From contig JARFXM010000011.1 in assembly GCA_029532625.1 (NCBI GenBank), forward strand, positions 4,830,914 through 4,894,913: DNA of 64,000 nt, given 5' to 3'. This document shows, one piece after another, positions 1 to 10,744 of this stretch (its first letter is position 1; each line of letters starts with the position of its first letter). A program made the position numbers and the translations under genes. The stretch comes from Lomentospora prolificans. Its lineage: Eukaryota; Ascomycota; Sordariomycetes; Microascales; Microascaceae. The notes beneath the pieces are model-generated. The model saw only the letters and a program-made list of their open reading frames with translations. It was not told the DNA's origin and ran no database searches.

Positions 1-1138
1 TGTTAAGTCCAAGTAGACAGGTTTGGACGGGGAACATACGTCTTGTATCCAGGCCTATCATACTATTCGATCAACGCGCCACCGAAACACAGATGACTGT
101 GGATCCCTGCTGCCTCAGTTCCAGCGTCAAACCATATCCGCAATACGTCAGTTGATGCCATTCGTATTGGCCATGGTGTATAATATAAAACCAACGGCCC
201 CTCATTCATCCAGGCCCAACAGAGCCACAAATTTCGCATCCTACAAGTAGGTAGATGTTTAGCCTAGTGCAAGCCACGATCGATGTTACGTTGCCCACCT
301 TGTGGAGTGCAATGACCGACGTGATACTGTTAATATATCGAGGTCGCGTTTTCCCCGCGAAAGCAATATTTGATGCGCATAAGGAGGTGGGCATTTGCAC
401 CGTCGATCACAGGATACGATTGGTAAAGCGACAATCCCCATCCTCAACAGGCCCTGCAAAGGCTTCCGGGGACTAGCCGGATAAAAGATTTTGTGTATCC
501 CCCAACCCCATAATACGCAGTGACTTCTCAGAGCGATAATATTCTCGAGTTTATCACGAGTGAAACGATAATCTCCTTCAAACCGAACACACATCCACAT
601 CCAGTCATGTCCGCTACCCCATCATTCGGCCGCTTATATGTCGTCTATGTAGGTATATTGGGCATCGCCCTAAATGTACTAGACTGACCGGCACTGACCG
701 GAGAATTACCCCGCAAAATCGGAAACTTGGGGTAAGAGAGTCGGCAGTAGCAACATTGCCGTCCAATTTCCCCCACGGCACGATCATGCTCAACGACGCT
801 CATAATATATTGATTCAGGCTAAATACATACCAGAGACACACGACCGAGAAAAGAATCATCGAAGCAGGGCAAACCCTGGCCTTCCGGGTGAACGGCGCT
901 GTGTAAACTGATCCAGGTGGCTACGGTTTCACTAATCGCTTCCTTGTGCCCTGCTAATAGCCGTGGTAATCTAAGATGGTGGGACCAACCGCCGTATGAA
1001 TGAAATCTTATAAGGGCAGATGACTGCCAGCGAAATGCAGGAAACAAAAAAGGGAGGAAGTTGGTGACCGCTACAAAACAAACGACGTCTTGACAATCCT
1101 GCTTGCCTTAATTAGCGCCAGTATCAACCCAAGACGCG
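1..1138. other. intergenic, upstream of xylanase
   Basis: I see no convincing gene here. Short open frames exist on both strands but none has family resemblance or sensible splice structure. The right half is the promoter of the GH11 xylanase gene. Confidence 0.6.
818..824 (+). promoter_or_regulatory. GGCTAAA, possible XlnR/Xyr1 site
   Basis: The heptamer GGCTAAA lies about 315 bp before the xylanase ATG. This matches the published core for the zinc-cluster xylanase activators XlnR/Xyr1. One short motif can occur by chance; its position before a GH11 gene is the only support. Confidence 0.4.
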
Positions 1139-1896
1139 ATGGTCCAGTTTTCGTTGCTTTCCGGCCTTTGTCTCGCCGCTGGAGCCCTTGCAGCGCCAAG
1201 CGAGCAGCCGCATGGTCCTCAACCGCGCAATGCCGAAGCGAACTCGATCGAGGCTCGCCAGGGCTACTACTTCCAAAACTGGTCCGAGATGGGAAGCAAC
1301 ATCCGATGCGTAAACGGACCGGGCGGCTCGTACACGGCGGACTGGAACAGTAAGGGCGGATTTGTATGTGGGAAGGGATGGAACGGAGGAGGAGCGAGGT
1401 GAGTCCATCTTCAACATGAATGTAGAAAAGGGGAACCAAGGTCGACGTACAGAGGTGCTCACATCTGGACTCAACCAGGACAATCACTTATACGGGAACA
1501 TACAACGCCACCGGGCCAGGGTATCTTGCCGTTTATGGTTGGACTCGGAATCCTTTGATTGAATATTACATTATCGAAGCCCACGCCGACCTAGCTCCCA
1601 ACGAACCTTGGATTTCCAAGGGTAACTTCACCTTTGAGGAGGGCACCTATGAGGTTTTCACGAGTACCCGTGTCAACAAGCCTTCCATCGAGGGTACGAG
1701 GACATTTGAGCAGTATTGGTCTGTCCGACAGGAGCAGCGTGTCGGCGGTACCGTCACCACTGGCAGGCACTTCGAAGAGTGGGCGAAGCTCGGTATGAGA
1801 TTGGGTAACCACGACTATGTGGTCATGGCAACCGAGGGCTACACCGCGGATGGCGGGCCAGGAAGCAGTGGATCTTCCAGCATCACTCTTCAATAG
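1139..1896 (+). CDS. secreted GH11 endo-1,4-beta-xylanase
   Basis: Two exons, 1139-1398 and 1479-1896, with an 80 nt intron (GTGAGT...CCAG), give a 225-aa protein, the usual GH11 length. Residues 1-19 form a signal peptide (MVQFSLLSGLCLAAGALAA), followed by a short propeptide. The beta-jelly-roll is recognisable from NGPGGSYTADW, GKGWNGG and YLAVYGWTRNPLIEYYIIE. The catalytic nucleophile should be E115 (in PLIEYY) and the acid/base E206 (in MATEGY). The end, SSGSSSITLQ, is the usual final strand. It would cleave beta-1,4-xylan outside the cell. A GGCTAAA motif lies upstream. There is no carbohydrate-binding module. Confidence 0.95.
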
Positions 1897-2200
1897 TTGC
1901 ATTTCGAGCCACTAGGGCGAGAAGCCCACGTCACTACAGGGTAGGAGTCTTATGGTGGAATGTGTATCATCTGGAGATCTCAGATATGCCGTATCGAGGT
2001 TGTACATACATCTTCTGGCCAGATCCCGGGAAGCTTCAAAGCCCAAAGCGCCACAATATATATTACTACATGTCTGCCTTCAAGATGTCGCCAATTTGTA
2101 TTATCTATTAATCCTGCCAATTACCAAGCCACACTATCATGCAGCTTACCTAGCTATGTAACGTACAATGAAAGCCCAGGCCATCCCCTCGAGAAAGGCC
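1897..2200. other. intergenic between convergent genes
   Basis: About 300 bp between the xylanase stop and the stop of the minus-strand small gene. It should hold both 3' ends; I see no gene. Confidence 0.6.
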
Positions 2201-2482
2201 CTACTGCCTTTCCTCTCCTCCGGTTTCAGTTACATCCTCAATGCGTCTGCTTGTGTCGTCGGTCGGACCGCCAAGGACCTCATGGCCGGAGCTATCAAAC
2301 CGGCGGACTTCTCGAACGGGCTCCCCACCCATCTTCTGGGAGATTGACTCCACCGTGGTGCCAGATGGATCGGAGCTGATGTTTTCAGTCCGCTGTATGC
2401 CCGACTTCTTGCCGTCGATATCAGTGGCGGAGCTGGTGAAGGTAAGGTTAGAGGAGTAGGTGCAGTTGGTGTTGTCGGACAT
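2201..2482 (-). CDS. small hypothetical protein (93 aa)
   Basis: A single-exon frame starting at MSDNTNCTYSS gives 93 hydrophilic residues rich in Ser, Thr, Asp and Glu, with no signal peptide or membrane segment. I chose this ATG because the sequence before it in the same frame (to 2593) is low-complexity and looks like leader DNA with an A/T-rich tract. The central part (SISQKMGGEPVREVRRFDSS) and the acidic tail look like small conserved mould proteins of unknown function, but I cannot name a family. It converges with the xylanase gene. Confidence 0.5.
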   Translation of the reverse strand: MSDNTNCTYSSNLTFTSSATDIDGKKSGIQRTENISSDPSGTTVESISQKMGGEPVREVRRFDSSGHEVLGGPTDDTSRRIEDVTETGGEERQ

Positions 2483-3348
2483 GATGTGGGCGATTGTGAA
2501 ACTAAGTTTCTGGTAGTAAGAGTGATATAGTGCAGATTTCTTAAAAAAATAAAAAAGGCAAAACGAGCGAAGAACGGCAACTGAAGTGACCACATCTTTA
2601 TATAGCGTCAGAGGAAGCAGCGATGCTAAGTGACGTCAACACGACAAGTGTGGGTAACCCATTGCACAACCATTACAACTGTGGCCTCCAATGATCCGAC
2701 TCAACCCGTTTGGCACCATTGATTGATGCAACCTAGAATCAATTCAATCTGTCGGATTTTGAGTGTAACAACCAATGTACAAATAAAGCTCAAGGCGTTC
2801 TTCGCGACCGCGACTTGTGAAGCCCCTTAAAGCCTCATCACGGGAAAGTGGGGTAAAGCTTGACAGTTGATCGGGCGAATCATGTTCGCAGATCATTTCC
2901 CCATTTATCGCCATCGGGTTGTGGGCGGTCGAGAAACTAACGAAACATCCGCATCTGGTATCCAGAAGTAAAAAGCAACCTGCTAGAGATTCTGGAACTA
3001 ATCGAGGCAGGTCCACCAGTGAAAATACCTACCGGACTCTCCAGAGGCTTTTCATGATCCATCACCGTAGTAGCGCACCACCGCGGGTTCGAATGCCCCA
3101 AGCCAGGCAGGCCTCTGAATCTCTCATACCGTCGCATCAGGATATGGGTGGGGGTTCGCCAGCGTGTGCTGGACCCACGGGCCTTTGTTGGAACGAGCCG
3201 TCCTTCCCGGATTAACCCCTCATTTTTCTCCGGTCTTCCAGACACTCCACGAGCCGCGTACGGACAACCCTTTCCTACAGCGAGATTCTAGCGGTGTGCA
3301 TAGCGGTATCACCTTTTACATCGACAAGACACCACTGGAGTTTTAACC
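2483..3348. other. intergenic between divergent genes
   Basis: Divergent promoter region between the small minus-strand gene and the methyltransferase. A tRNA-like GGTTCGAAT near 3090 has no matching stems. No gene seen. Confidence 0.5.
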
Positions 3349-4408
3349 ATGGGGAATAAGGCGACCCAATCTCCTCCCTCATCTCCTGGAGCAAAGTCGG
3401 CGAGGTCGACCAAGTCCGCAGCATCGCATGGATCTCTCGACGGCCGAGCTGCAGAAGACAATATTATTCAAGTCGATGAAGCTGTAGATCCGCACTCGAA
3501 GCTCCAAATACTTGGTTACGTATTGACTTAAGTGTCTTAGAATGAACTAGATGACAACGACTCTGCATACGGAGATACGCAGTAGGCAAACATTTCACAT
3601 CTCATCATGAGGGTGGTTCGCTAACGGCCTCGCCGCGCAAAAAAATAGCTCAACGTATACTGCATCCATCGCTTCGAGCGTGGTAAACTATCCTGTAGAG
3701 CATGGCCGTCGCTACCATGCCTATAGATCGGGGAGTGAGTTTGACGAAGCCCAACTTCTGGCGTTTATGGCCAGTATTATTAACGGGTGAGACAGGATAT
3801 TCAAGACCCAATGACGATGTGAGCAAACGAGGCCACGAGAACGAAGGCGGCGTGTCATTGTAACACTTCCATTGAGTCGTACCTAACCAAAATAATCTAT
3901 AGCGAGAAATGGATCGACTCCTTCTCCTCCATGATATCATGACCCGCGCTATTGGTGGACTTTATCTCGCCCCGGTGGAAAAGGACAAAGTAAAGCGTAT
4001 CCTCGACATCGGTACCGGCACCGGAATCTGTAAGCCCTATTCTTCTCACCCTAAACTTGATGCAATTTCTTACTTTTCAAAGGGCCTATCGCAATTGGCG
4101 ATGAATTCCCCAATGCTATTGTTAGTGTCGTCCCCGTTCACCCTACTGGTGAGGTTTTTGCCTCCTAACTGCTCTTTTTTTCAACCCAGGTGATTGGCAA
4201 TGACCTAAGCGCAAATATGCCAAACTTCGTCCCACCAAACGTCAAATTTGAGGTGGATGACGTCGAAAGTGAATGGCTTCATGAAGAAAAATTCAGCTGG
4301 ATTTTCTGCCGATACATGGCTGCGAGTATCTTTGACTGGCCTAAGCTCGTCAATACCATATACGAGTTAGTTGTCTCTTACCATCCCGAACCTGGCCGGG
4401 CCCGAGAC

Positions 4409-4441
<33 letters not shown>

Positions 4442-5010
4442 AAGGAAAAAAAAAAGGCCGGTCGAGTATCCCTTGCGCTAATATGATATTTTGCTGCTGT
4501 AGGAACTTAGAGGAAGGCGGTTGGTGCGAATTCCAAGACTTTGATCTTCAATACTACTCGGAAGATGGGTCTCTTAAACCCGAGGACCCGCTTCTGACGT
4601 GGATCTCAAGACTTCTTGACTGTGCCCGTGCAGTCGGTCGGGACCCTAACCCCGGATCCAAACTCGAAGGATGGGCCAAGGAAGCTGGTTTCAAGAACAT
4701 TGTCCACAAACGGTACAGAATTCCGATCGGCCCGTGGGCAAAGGATCCCCTACTCAAGGATATTGGAATGCTCAACTACATGCAAGTCACCGGAGGCCTC
4801 GAAGGCCTCACGCTGAGGCTCTATACAAGTGTCCTGAAGTGGACCGAGGAAGAGATCATGGCCTTATTAACGCAAGTACGCCGGGACTTGACGAATCCCC
4901 GGATCCACGCAATGTTCGACTTGTAAGTTGCTATGGCCACCTTCGCTGCGCTAATGTTACCCCCATAATAACTGATGATATGTAGCCACGTTGTTTACGG
5001 CCAAAAGTAA
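3349..5010 (+). CDS. LaeA-like SAM-dependent methyltransferase
   Basis: Nine exons: 3349-3483, 3541-3581, 3649-3734, 3796-3818, 3903-4029, 4083-4120, 4190-4365, 4503-4922 and 4986-5010. They sum to 1071 nt, or 356 aa. The N-terminus is Ser/Ala-rich and disordered. It is followed by VNYPVEHGRRYHAYRSGRY and PNDDREMDRL, the usual lead-in of fungal LaeA/TAM-type methyltransferases. SAM-binding motif I is ILDIGTGTGI. Later blocks are IGNDLSANMPNFVPPNVKF, DDVESEWL and GGWCEFQDFDLQYYSEDGSL. The protein ends HVVYGQK. The family contains the secondary-metabolism regulator LaeA and many uncharacterised paralogues, so neither target nor substrate is predictable. Intron 7 carries a 30-A tract. All joins keep frame and no stop interrupts it. 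Confidence 0.9.
4410..4439. repeat. A30 tract inside methyltransferase intron 7
   Basis: Thirty consecutive A residues, followed by another A-rich run at about 4445-4455, lie inside the longest intron (4366-4502) of the methyltransferase gene. Confidence 0.95.
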
Positions 5011-5690
5011 CACGGCGTTAATTTGGACCATCACTTCAACTTCTTTTTCTTTTCTTTTCTTTATGATACCTGCGTCGGGTAGTTATCCGTGCGGTAGCTC
5101 GTCACCCCCTATTTTCACTGAATTCATAGCCTTAATTGAATCTGATAATACTTGAAGCTGTTGACCATGTGGAAACAGTAACATGCCATCGATGACAAAC
5201 CAGTGATGCCGTGACTATATCTTCAGATACATCTTTGACGCCCATGGCGGGATATCACCTTTTCCGGGTTACTTTGACAGTGCCTGTACGGGCTTCACTG
5301 CAACTTACATAACCCCGAGTTGTCTTTTCTTTTACATCATGAGTTACTATCAAGGTTGGTCGAAGGGTAAAATTGGCACGAATTCGGTAATACCTGACCA
5401 AACCACTACACATTTCACGCATGGCGACACAACTGTGGCCACGCGAGAGCGTATGGCCTAAATGGACTAATTTCCGTCGACTCGGGTGCAAGCAATCTGG
5501 CGGACGGTCTTGGGAGCCCTGAGGTATTATCTTGAGGTGCGACGATTTGGGCATAGCATAATTATCCTCGTCCTCTGGGGTGATGCCCTGATATCAACAC
5601 GGAACTTGGACGAATGAGGGGTGCAAATGGATACAAAGTGTGATCCTCTTGTTGATCGCCAAACTACTATAGGCGTTTCGTTCAATACAG
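5011..5690. other. intergenic between convergent genes
   Basis: The methyltransferase and the VOC gene converge here. There is a pyrimidine-rich stretch around 5041-5063. No gene seen. Confidence 0.55.
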
Positions 5691-6101
5691 CTAGATCTTG
5701 CAGACGCTTTCTAGTCTCCATCCGTCCGGATCCACAACAAATGCTGCAAAGTATTTCGGCCCATACTGTTCTCTGAGACCAGGCGCCCCGTTGCAAGCTC
5801 CCCCGTTTGCGACAGCCTCCGCATGAAACTCTTCCACCGCCCGGCGGCTCGGGGCGTTGAATGCTATGTGGCTACCTTTGCCTGGCGCTGAGGCCTCATC
5901 GCCGTACTGAAAAATATTGACGACTTCATGTTGCGGATCCGGTCCGTATCCAAGGATGGGTATCTGACGGCCTGGTGGACTTTCGTAGACGAGATCAAGG
6001 CCTAAGGGTCCCAGGACAGCAGTGTAGAACACTTTGGCCACCGCAATATCTCTGACACCGATGGAGATGTGCCCGATTATCTGATTTTGTTCCGACATCA
6101 T
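5691..6101 (-). CDS. VOC (glyoxalase/bleomycin-resistance fold) protein
   Basis: Single exon, 136 aa. It shows the pattern of a single-domain vicinal-oxygen-chelate protein. The first beta-alpha-beta-beta-beta module has IGHISIGVRDIAVAKVFYTA followed by LGPLGLDLVYE. The second has GSHIAFNAPSRRAVEEFHAEA and ends FAAFVVDPDGWRLESVCK. The family includes glyoxalase I, ring-cleaving dioxygenases and antibiotic-binding proteins, and fungal members of this size are mostly uncharacterised. His in GHISI, His in GSHIAF and Glu in LESVCK could be metal ligands. There is no signal peptide, so it is presumably cytosolic. Two ATGs in tandem at the start cannot be told apart. Confidence 0.85.
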   Translation of the reverse strand: MMSEQNQIIGHISIGVRDIAVAKVFYTAVLGPLGLDLVYESPPGRQIPILGYGPDPQHEVVNIFQYGDEASAPGKGSHIAFNAPSRRAVEEFHAEAVANGGACNGAPGLREQYGPKYFAAFVVDPDGWRLESVCKI

Positions 6102-6515
6102 TTGTCGTATGTTCGAAGTTATGGAGTGATTGCCTTTTTAAGCGGGGTTGTCGTGTCTCTGTTGCCTGAACGCGGGGAAGTTCAATTGGCACTGGCAGGC
6201 TGGCGGCTGTAATAAACCATCCATGCCGGTCACAACATTACTTAGTTCTTTAGTACTACCCATCGCATCTCATCGGTGATTCTTTCGCTTATCAAGGACG
6301 CTTCCCAGGGAGGCGCACCAAACTCCAGACCGATGGATATTAAAAGCAAATAATAATAACCTCAGACGGGGAGATTCTGGTCATCCTCTCCTCGCACTAC
6401 GAACCGATACAACTTTCAACCAACTGAATGAGATTTACAATGGAAGCGCCACGGAGGCGGGTATATCATTATCATCAAACGTAGCCTTTGGTCTCATCCC
6501 AAACCAAAGGGGCTG
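6102..6515. other. intergenic
   Basis: Promoter of the VOC gene and 3' side of the F-box-like gene. No gene seen. Confidence 0.55.
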
Positions 6516-7931
6516 TTATACTCGTACAACGCGTTTCCGTTGAGCCTTGCGCAACTCGGCCATCTCTCTCATCTCCCTTTGTAACTCTTCCCTCTTCTTC
6601 GCCCTCGCCTCGATGATCTGGAGGGTTTCCGCTTCCATCCTCGAGGCGTTCCGCTGCTGCCTCTCTTCAAGGGACATCGGCTCCGGCCTATCTGAGGCTT
6701 TCTTCTGCTGACGAGCGACGCGCTCCGCCTCGCGCCTCTTGGCCACCTTCCTTTCTATCTTTTTCAAAAATTTTGGCTTTACTTTAGCCGCCATGAAGGC
6801 ATCGTATACCCTCTTCTCCAAGAGTTCCTCCCCACTTCTAGCCTTCAGCGATTCGTTAAATCGGCGGCGTTTCTCATGTTTAGCGCGCGTCTTCCTCGAT
6901 AGAGGTAGGCCAAGGATATCAATACGGCAGCGCTGTCCGTCGCGGAGGATCAGCGTGGGGGTTGCCCTGTCCGCAAGAGCGATCGCTCGGCTCATAGGAT
7001 ATCCATTGATTTCCGTCCAGTCAGATTCTTGCACTATATCCGGTGGAAGTTTGAGCTGCTCCTGTAGAGCGATCTCGACGTGGACACAATAATTTGTCTT
7101 GAACCTAATCACCATATCCCGAGTCTTGTTGGAAAATGCTTCCTCGTCCTCAATCTTGAACAGTTCGCTGAGCGGTACGGGCCACGAGATCTTGAACCAC
7201 ATCGTAGGCTGCATATAAGAATCAATCATGTCATGCCCGGCGATGCGAGCGGAACCAGAGCGGTAGCGCCAGGTATCCAACCAGACGAGCTTCAACGATT
7301 TGAGATGAAGGAGTTGATAAGGAATTCGCTGAATGCGATGAGCATGCGCGGCGAAAAAGTCACTCTGGATTTCCAACGTCCTCAAGTTCTTGCATTGGAA
7401 AATGCAGTCCCAAAGACGATCGTAGGCGGTTTCTATGACCATCTGTTCCTCATCGCTCAGGATGATGAGATGTTGAATCATCTCCGTAGTGTCCTCGGAC
7501 AAGATATTCTCGAGGCCATACACAAAGGCGACATCATCCTCGACCATAAAGGCGTTTCTCGACCATAGATAAGGACTTGCCTCTTCGTAGATGGTGCTGT
7601 TGCACAGGAGGAGCTGGAGCCCAAGTCTACGAGCGCAAGGGCACAGCGCCTCCCATTTCCACTGCCCCTTGGCACCACATGTTCGGAAGAGCGTCTTGAA
7701 TGGGGGCCGCTCAACCATGGAGACGCTAGCAGGGCAGTACTTGCAAAACGGATGGTGACGCTTCTCCCATTGTGGTGGCTCGACGAGGGTAAACTCGTAA
7801 ATCAGGTTGCGCACCTCACGGGGCAGGTCGAGAAAACCGGACGGCCCGCGGAGTTCCCTCTCCGTCAGGGTTATTTGTACGTCGCGGGTGGTGGCCGGGA
7901 CAGTGATGGTGATGGTAGTGGAGGATGCCAT
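6516..7931 (-). CDS. F-box-like fungal protein, basic coiled-coil tail
   Basis: Intronless, 471 aa. Residues 33-50 contain FLDLPREVRNLIYEF, the hallmark of a very large family of fungal proteins with a degenerate F-box-like N-terminus. The middle holds hydrophobic and Trp/Cys-containing segments (HPFCKYCPASVSM, LCPCARRLGLQLLLCN, YLWSRNAFMVEDDVAFVYG) that fit the same family. The last 110 residues are very rich in Lys, Arg and Glu and look like a coiled coil or a nucleic-acid or nucleolar-binding tail (KKIERKVAKRREAERVARQ). F-box proteins usually recruit substrates to SCF ubiquitin ligases, but a role for this one is inference only. Confidence 0.8.
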   Translation of the reverse strand: MASSTTITITVPATTRDVQITLTERELRGPSGFLDLPREVRNLIYEFTLVEPPQWEKRHHPFCKYCPASVSMVERPPFKTLFRTCGAKGQWKWEALCPCARRLGLQLLLCNSTIYEEASPYLWSRNAFMVEDDVAFVYGLENILSEDTTEMIQHLIILSDEEQMVIETAYDRLWDCIFQCKNLRTLEIQSDFFAAHAHRIQRIPYQLLHLKSLKLVWLDTWRYRSGSARIAGHDMIDSYMQPTMWFKISWPVPLSELFKIEDEEAFSNKTRDMVIRFKTNYCVHVEIALQEQLKLPPDIVQESDWTEINGYPMSRAIALADRATPTLILRDGQRCRIDILGLPLSRKTRAKHEKRRRFNESLKARSGEELLEKRVYDAFMAAKVKPKFLKKIERKVAKRREAERVARQQKKASDRPEPMSLEERQQRNASRMEAETLQIIEARAKKREELQREMREMAELRKAQRKRVVRV

Positions 7932-8934
7932 GGTCTCGTCTTGGCTTGAAGCAACAGTCGGGACTCTTTCCAGTAATCAGTTGGTTCGAGACGGCTTGGG
8001 GTCGCGCCCCGTTCCTCGGTCTTGGTGGGCTGGTGGGGTATAGGTGAAGTCGGTGTTAAAGTTGTTGGATGAATTGTAAATCGCATGTACAGGCAGGCGG
8101 TGGGCTCTAAATATCTGTCGCTCGCGGGTTTCGGGAGGTTCCTTCTCCTGCTGCTGGGGTTGCTCCTGATGCTGGCTGCCTCGATTAATCCCTAGTATTT
8201 ACTGAGCATGGGTCGGTCAGCCCTCGAATTTAGTCGTGACGGTCGGCCGAAACAAGACTAGTGTTGAGTCACTTGCCGTGGGCTTTTAGGCAGTCATGCC
8301 GCCTCCGCCCCGTTTAGCTAACTGGCGAAGCTTCCTCCGTCCTAGTGCATCTTACGGTGCAGGTGGGTGGCCCCTGAGTCAGCCGCTCAATTCTAACAGC
8401 CAAACCTCCTCCTTGTCGAGATGACATGTGGCTGGCTGTGGCTGAAGACCCCTTTCTTGAGTTCACCTGTCCATGTCCCGTTAGCGTGTTTTTTGGGCAG
8501 GCCTCCTTTTCAGACCACCAGCTGGCGTGTGGTCTGTTCCCTTAACGTTGCGCAGCCACAGCCAGCCACAGTAGGCGCACTTATCACAGCAGGAGCGGGA
8601 GCGCGTCACGTGCGTGACATAAGAGTAAACTTCAAAAAGGGCCCAAATATTCGGAACAAGGGCGTATTTGAGCACACGCCAAGACCATCATGAGTGGGGT
8701 GTTTTGATTTTGATTGCAGAGTTAAGGAACGGACCCTCATAGCACATCGAACTACTTGATAATGAATGGAAAATGGAATTGATCTAACTCATGCGCATGA
8801 CTACATGTACTGTGGTATAAATCGCGTGCGTAACAAGTCGTATCTCAATACACAGCATGTTGGCAAAAAGAGAAAAACATCAGATTAGGGTATCCTCCTT
8901 CTCACATCCTCCCTGACGAGCACCTATTCCCCGC
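7932..8934. other. intergenic, promoter of F-box-like gene
   Basis: About 1 kb without a supported gene. It contains the promoter of the 471-aa gene and the 3' side of the next minus-strand gene. Open frames at 8421-8693 on either strand overlap each other and look like chance. Confidence 0.55.
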
Positions 8935-9276
8935 CTAGATTCTAGCGGGTCTCGTGTGATGCCTGCGCCCATACCGCCGCCCGGTAGTCCGCGTGGTTGC
9001 ACTCCTACGGCGTCCGCAGTAACCGCAAGTGAGGAAGGAGATGATGGCATTGCAAATCGTAACGACGCCATTGATGATGGCGTGCAAGATAGCCCCGATG
9101 CTGCTGACGATGGTGCTTAGCGCGCTACCGATGGCGCGAAAGACGGATTGAATCTGCAAGCAGAGACGCTGGTGTTAGAGCTGCTGATTCCGTTGCTGTA
9201 GGGTCTGTCCGGGGCTAGCGATGCTAGCAGACTTTTCATAGGAGGCGGTACTTACGCAAGAGACGACGGCTCCCAT
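8935..9276 (-). CDS. small hydrophobic membrane protein (79 aa)
   Basis: Two exons, 9256-9276 and 8935-9153, with a 102 nt intron (GTAAG...CAG), give 79 aa. The first exon encodes only MGAVVSC. The protein continues IQSVFRAIGSALSTIVSSIG and a long hydrophobic stretch (AILHAIINGVVTICNAIISFLT). It then ends with CGYCGRR and an Arg/Thr/His-rich tail. Small proteins with this layout (MGAVVSC start, hydrophobic middle, CGYCGRRR) recur in mould genomes and have no known function that I am aware of. A membrane-embedded helix with a cytosolic basic tail is likely. The tiny first exon and the family pattern decide the start. Confidence 0.8.
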
Positions 9277-10744
9277 TTTGGTAGAATTAAGAGTAGTGTT
9301 GCGTGGTATAAGTATGCGAGTGGACCTCTGTCAAAGACCGAGCTGGTAATGAGTTGTTTTGAAAGTTTGGAATGAGTCGAGATGATATGGATCTTTAAAT
9401 TGTGGTTGCTTGAGTTGAAGATTGATAATACCCAAAACGAGCTGCATCTCGGAAGGGAATGGCACGATATTTATCTCCGTCGGTTCGTCTCGTTCGACGG
9501 CCAAGTTCGTCTGGCAATCCCAGGGAACCACTGATCTCATTCGCAGACCATCACACCCGCATACTTGTTACGTCTCGCGGACAGCATAAGGCCAACGTGC
9601 GCTCGCAAATCATTTTTTTTTCCAAGATATTCAAGGCATACTCTCCTCTAGGATGGGAGATGATAGGCCAATGCGACGCCGCTGGTAGATTACCTCTGCT
9701 AAACGTCATCGGAGCATGGGCCTGGCGACAATTTTGGGTGTCGGAGGAATGACGTCACGCATCTCCCTCGCGCATCTGACGTCAGTCCGGCAACACCCGT
9801 TCGTGCCGTCTTCTTCGATAGGAGGACTTCAGTAGTGTTGTTATGGAGTGAATGAAGTCATAATAGTGGGGCTTCCGATTAGCTGGGCGAATCTTAGCCA
9901 TTCCGGACGACTGGGCTCCAATACGACCATCCATCATGGGTTTCACCGAGCTTTCTAATAACTTCGAGAACCCGTCATCGTTTTTGATCAAAGGGTTGAC
10001 AGTGATTTACCAAATCTTCAGGGGTCCCAGAACAGAGGCATCTAGGGACTCGCTGTTAGGGGGAGATCCTCCTCTTCTTTGGCATATTTTGCTTATTGCC
10101 AGGCAATGCCGAAGTAACAAATCTGCTTCAGTTCTCCTTTCAATTCGCCCACCCGCGAGACGTGGAATATTGGCATGATCTTAGTCTTTCAACCTTACTG
10201 CAAGCGGTAAAATGGCTTGTCGCTGGAAAGCTGCATGTGGCCAAGTCTTGGCAGCGTCCCAATTGATTAGTACCGGCCGCTGAGACGCTGAAGGCTGGGA
10301 GACGACATCAATTCGCAAATTGACAAGCCGTTGCAAGTAATACCCCGCCATAAAAGAGAGGTGCTAGGCTCGTTATGTGCATTTCACGTGGTCTGTGCTC
10401 TCTCGAAAAACGACTCTTATTACGAATTGCCAGGCCAGAATGAGGCGGCCAACCAAATATGGTACAACTGCGGGTATTGATTATTAACTACCTTCGTACT
10501 CTGTTGAAATCGTTGATTTTTTAACTTACACTTGTTTCTGGGCCAATCAGAGGGGAAGCTAATAAGCACGCGCGTGGCTGGATCCTGCAGGGCCGGGTAG
10601 GGCTGGCCAGCTGGCGTGGCTCCTGGGCGCTAAAAGCCCCCCTGAACGTTAGTGCTTATTGTTATTATGAGATGGTTGATTTGTTTTCGCGATCGCGCTC
10701 TCTCCATCCCGCCTTCTGCTTCCATCTCCTTTCCACATGCTGAG
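9277..10744. other. intergenic between divergent genes
   Basis: A large divergent promoter region between the small membrane protein and the P450. Several short frames occur; none has recognisable content. Confidence 0.55.

Noticed and set aside
3060..3110. tRNA-like T-loop (GGTTCGAAT)
   Set aside because: No flanking acceptor, D or anticodon stems can be drawn around it.
7080..7568. 162-aa plus-strand open frame
   Set aside because: It is antisense to the intact 471-aa F-box-like gene and has no family resemblance.
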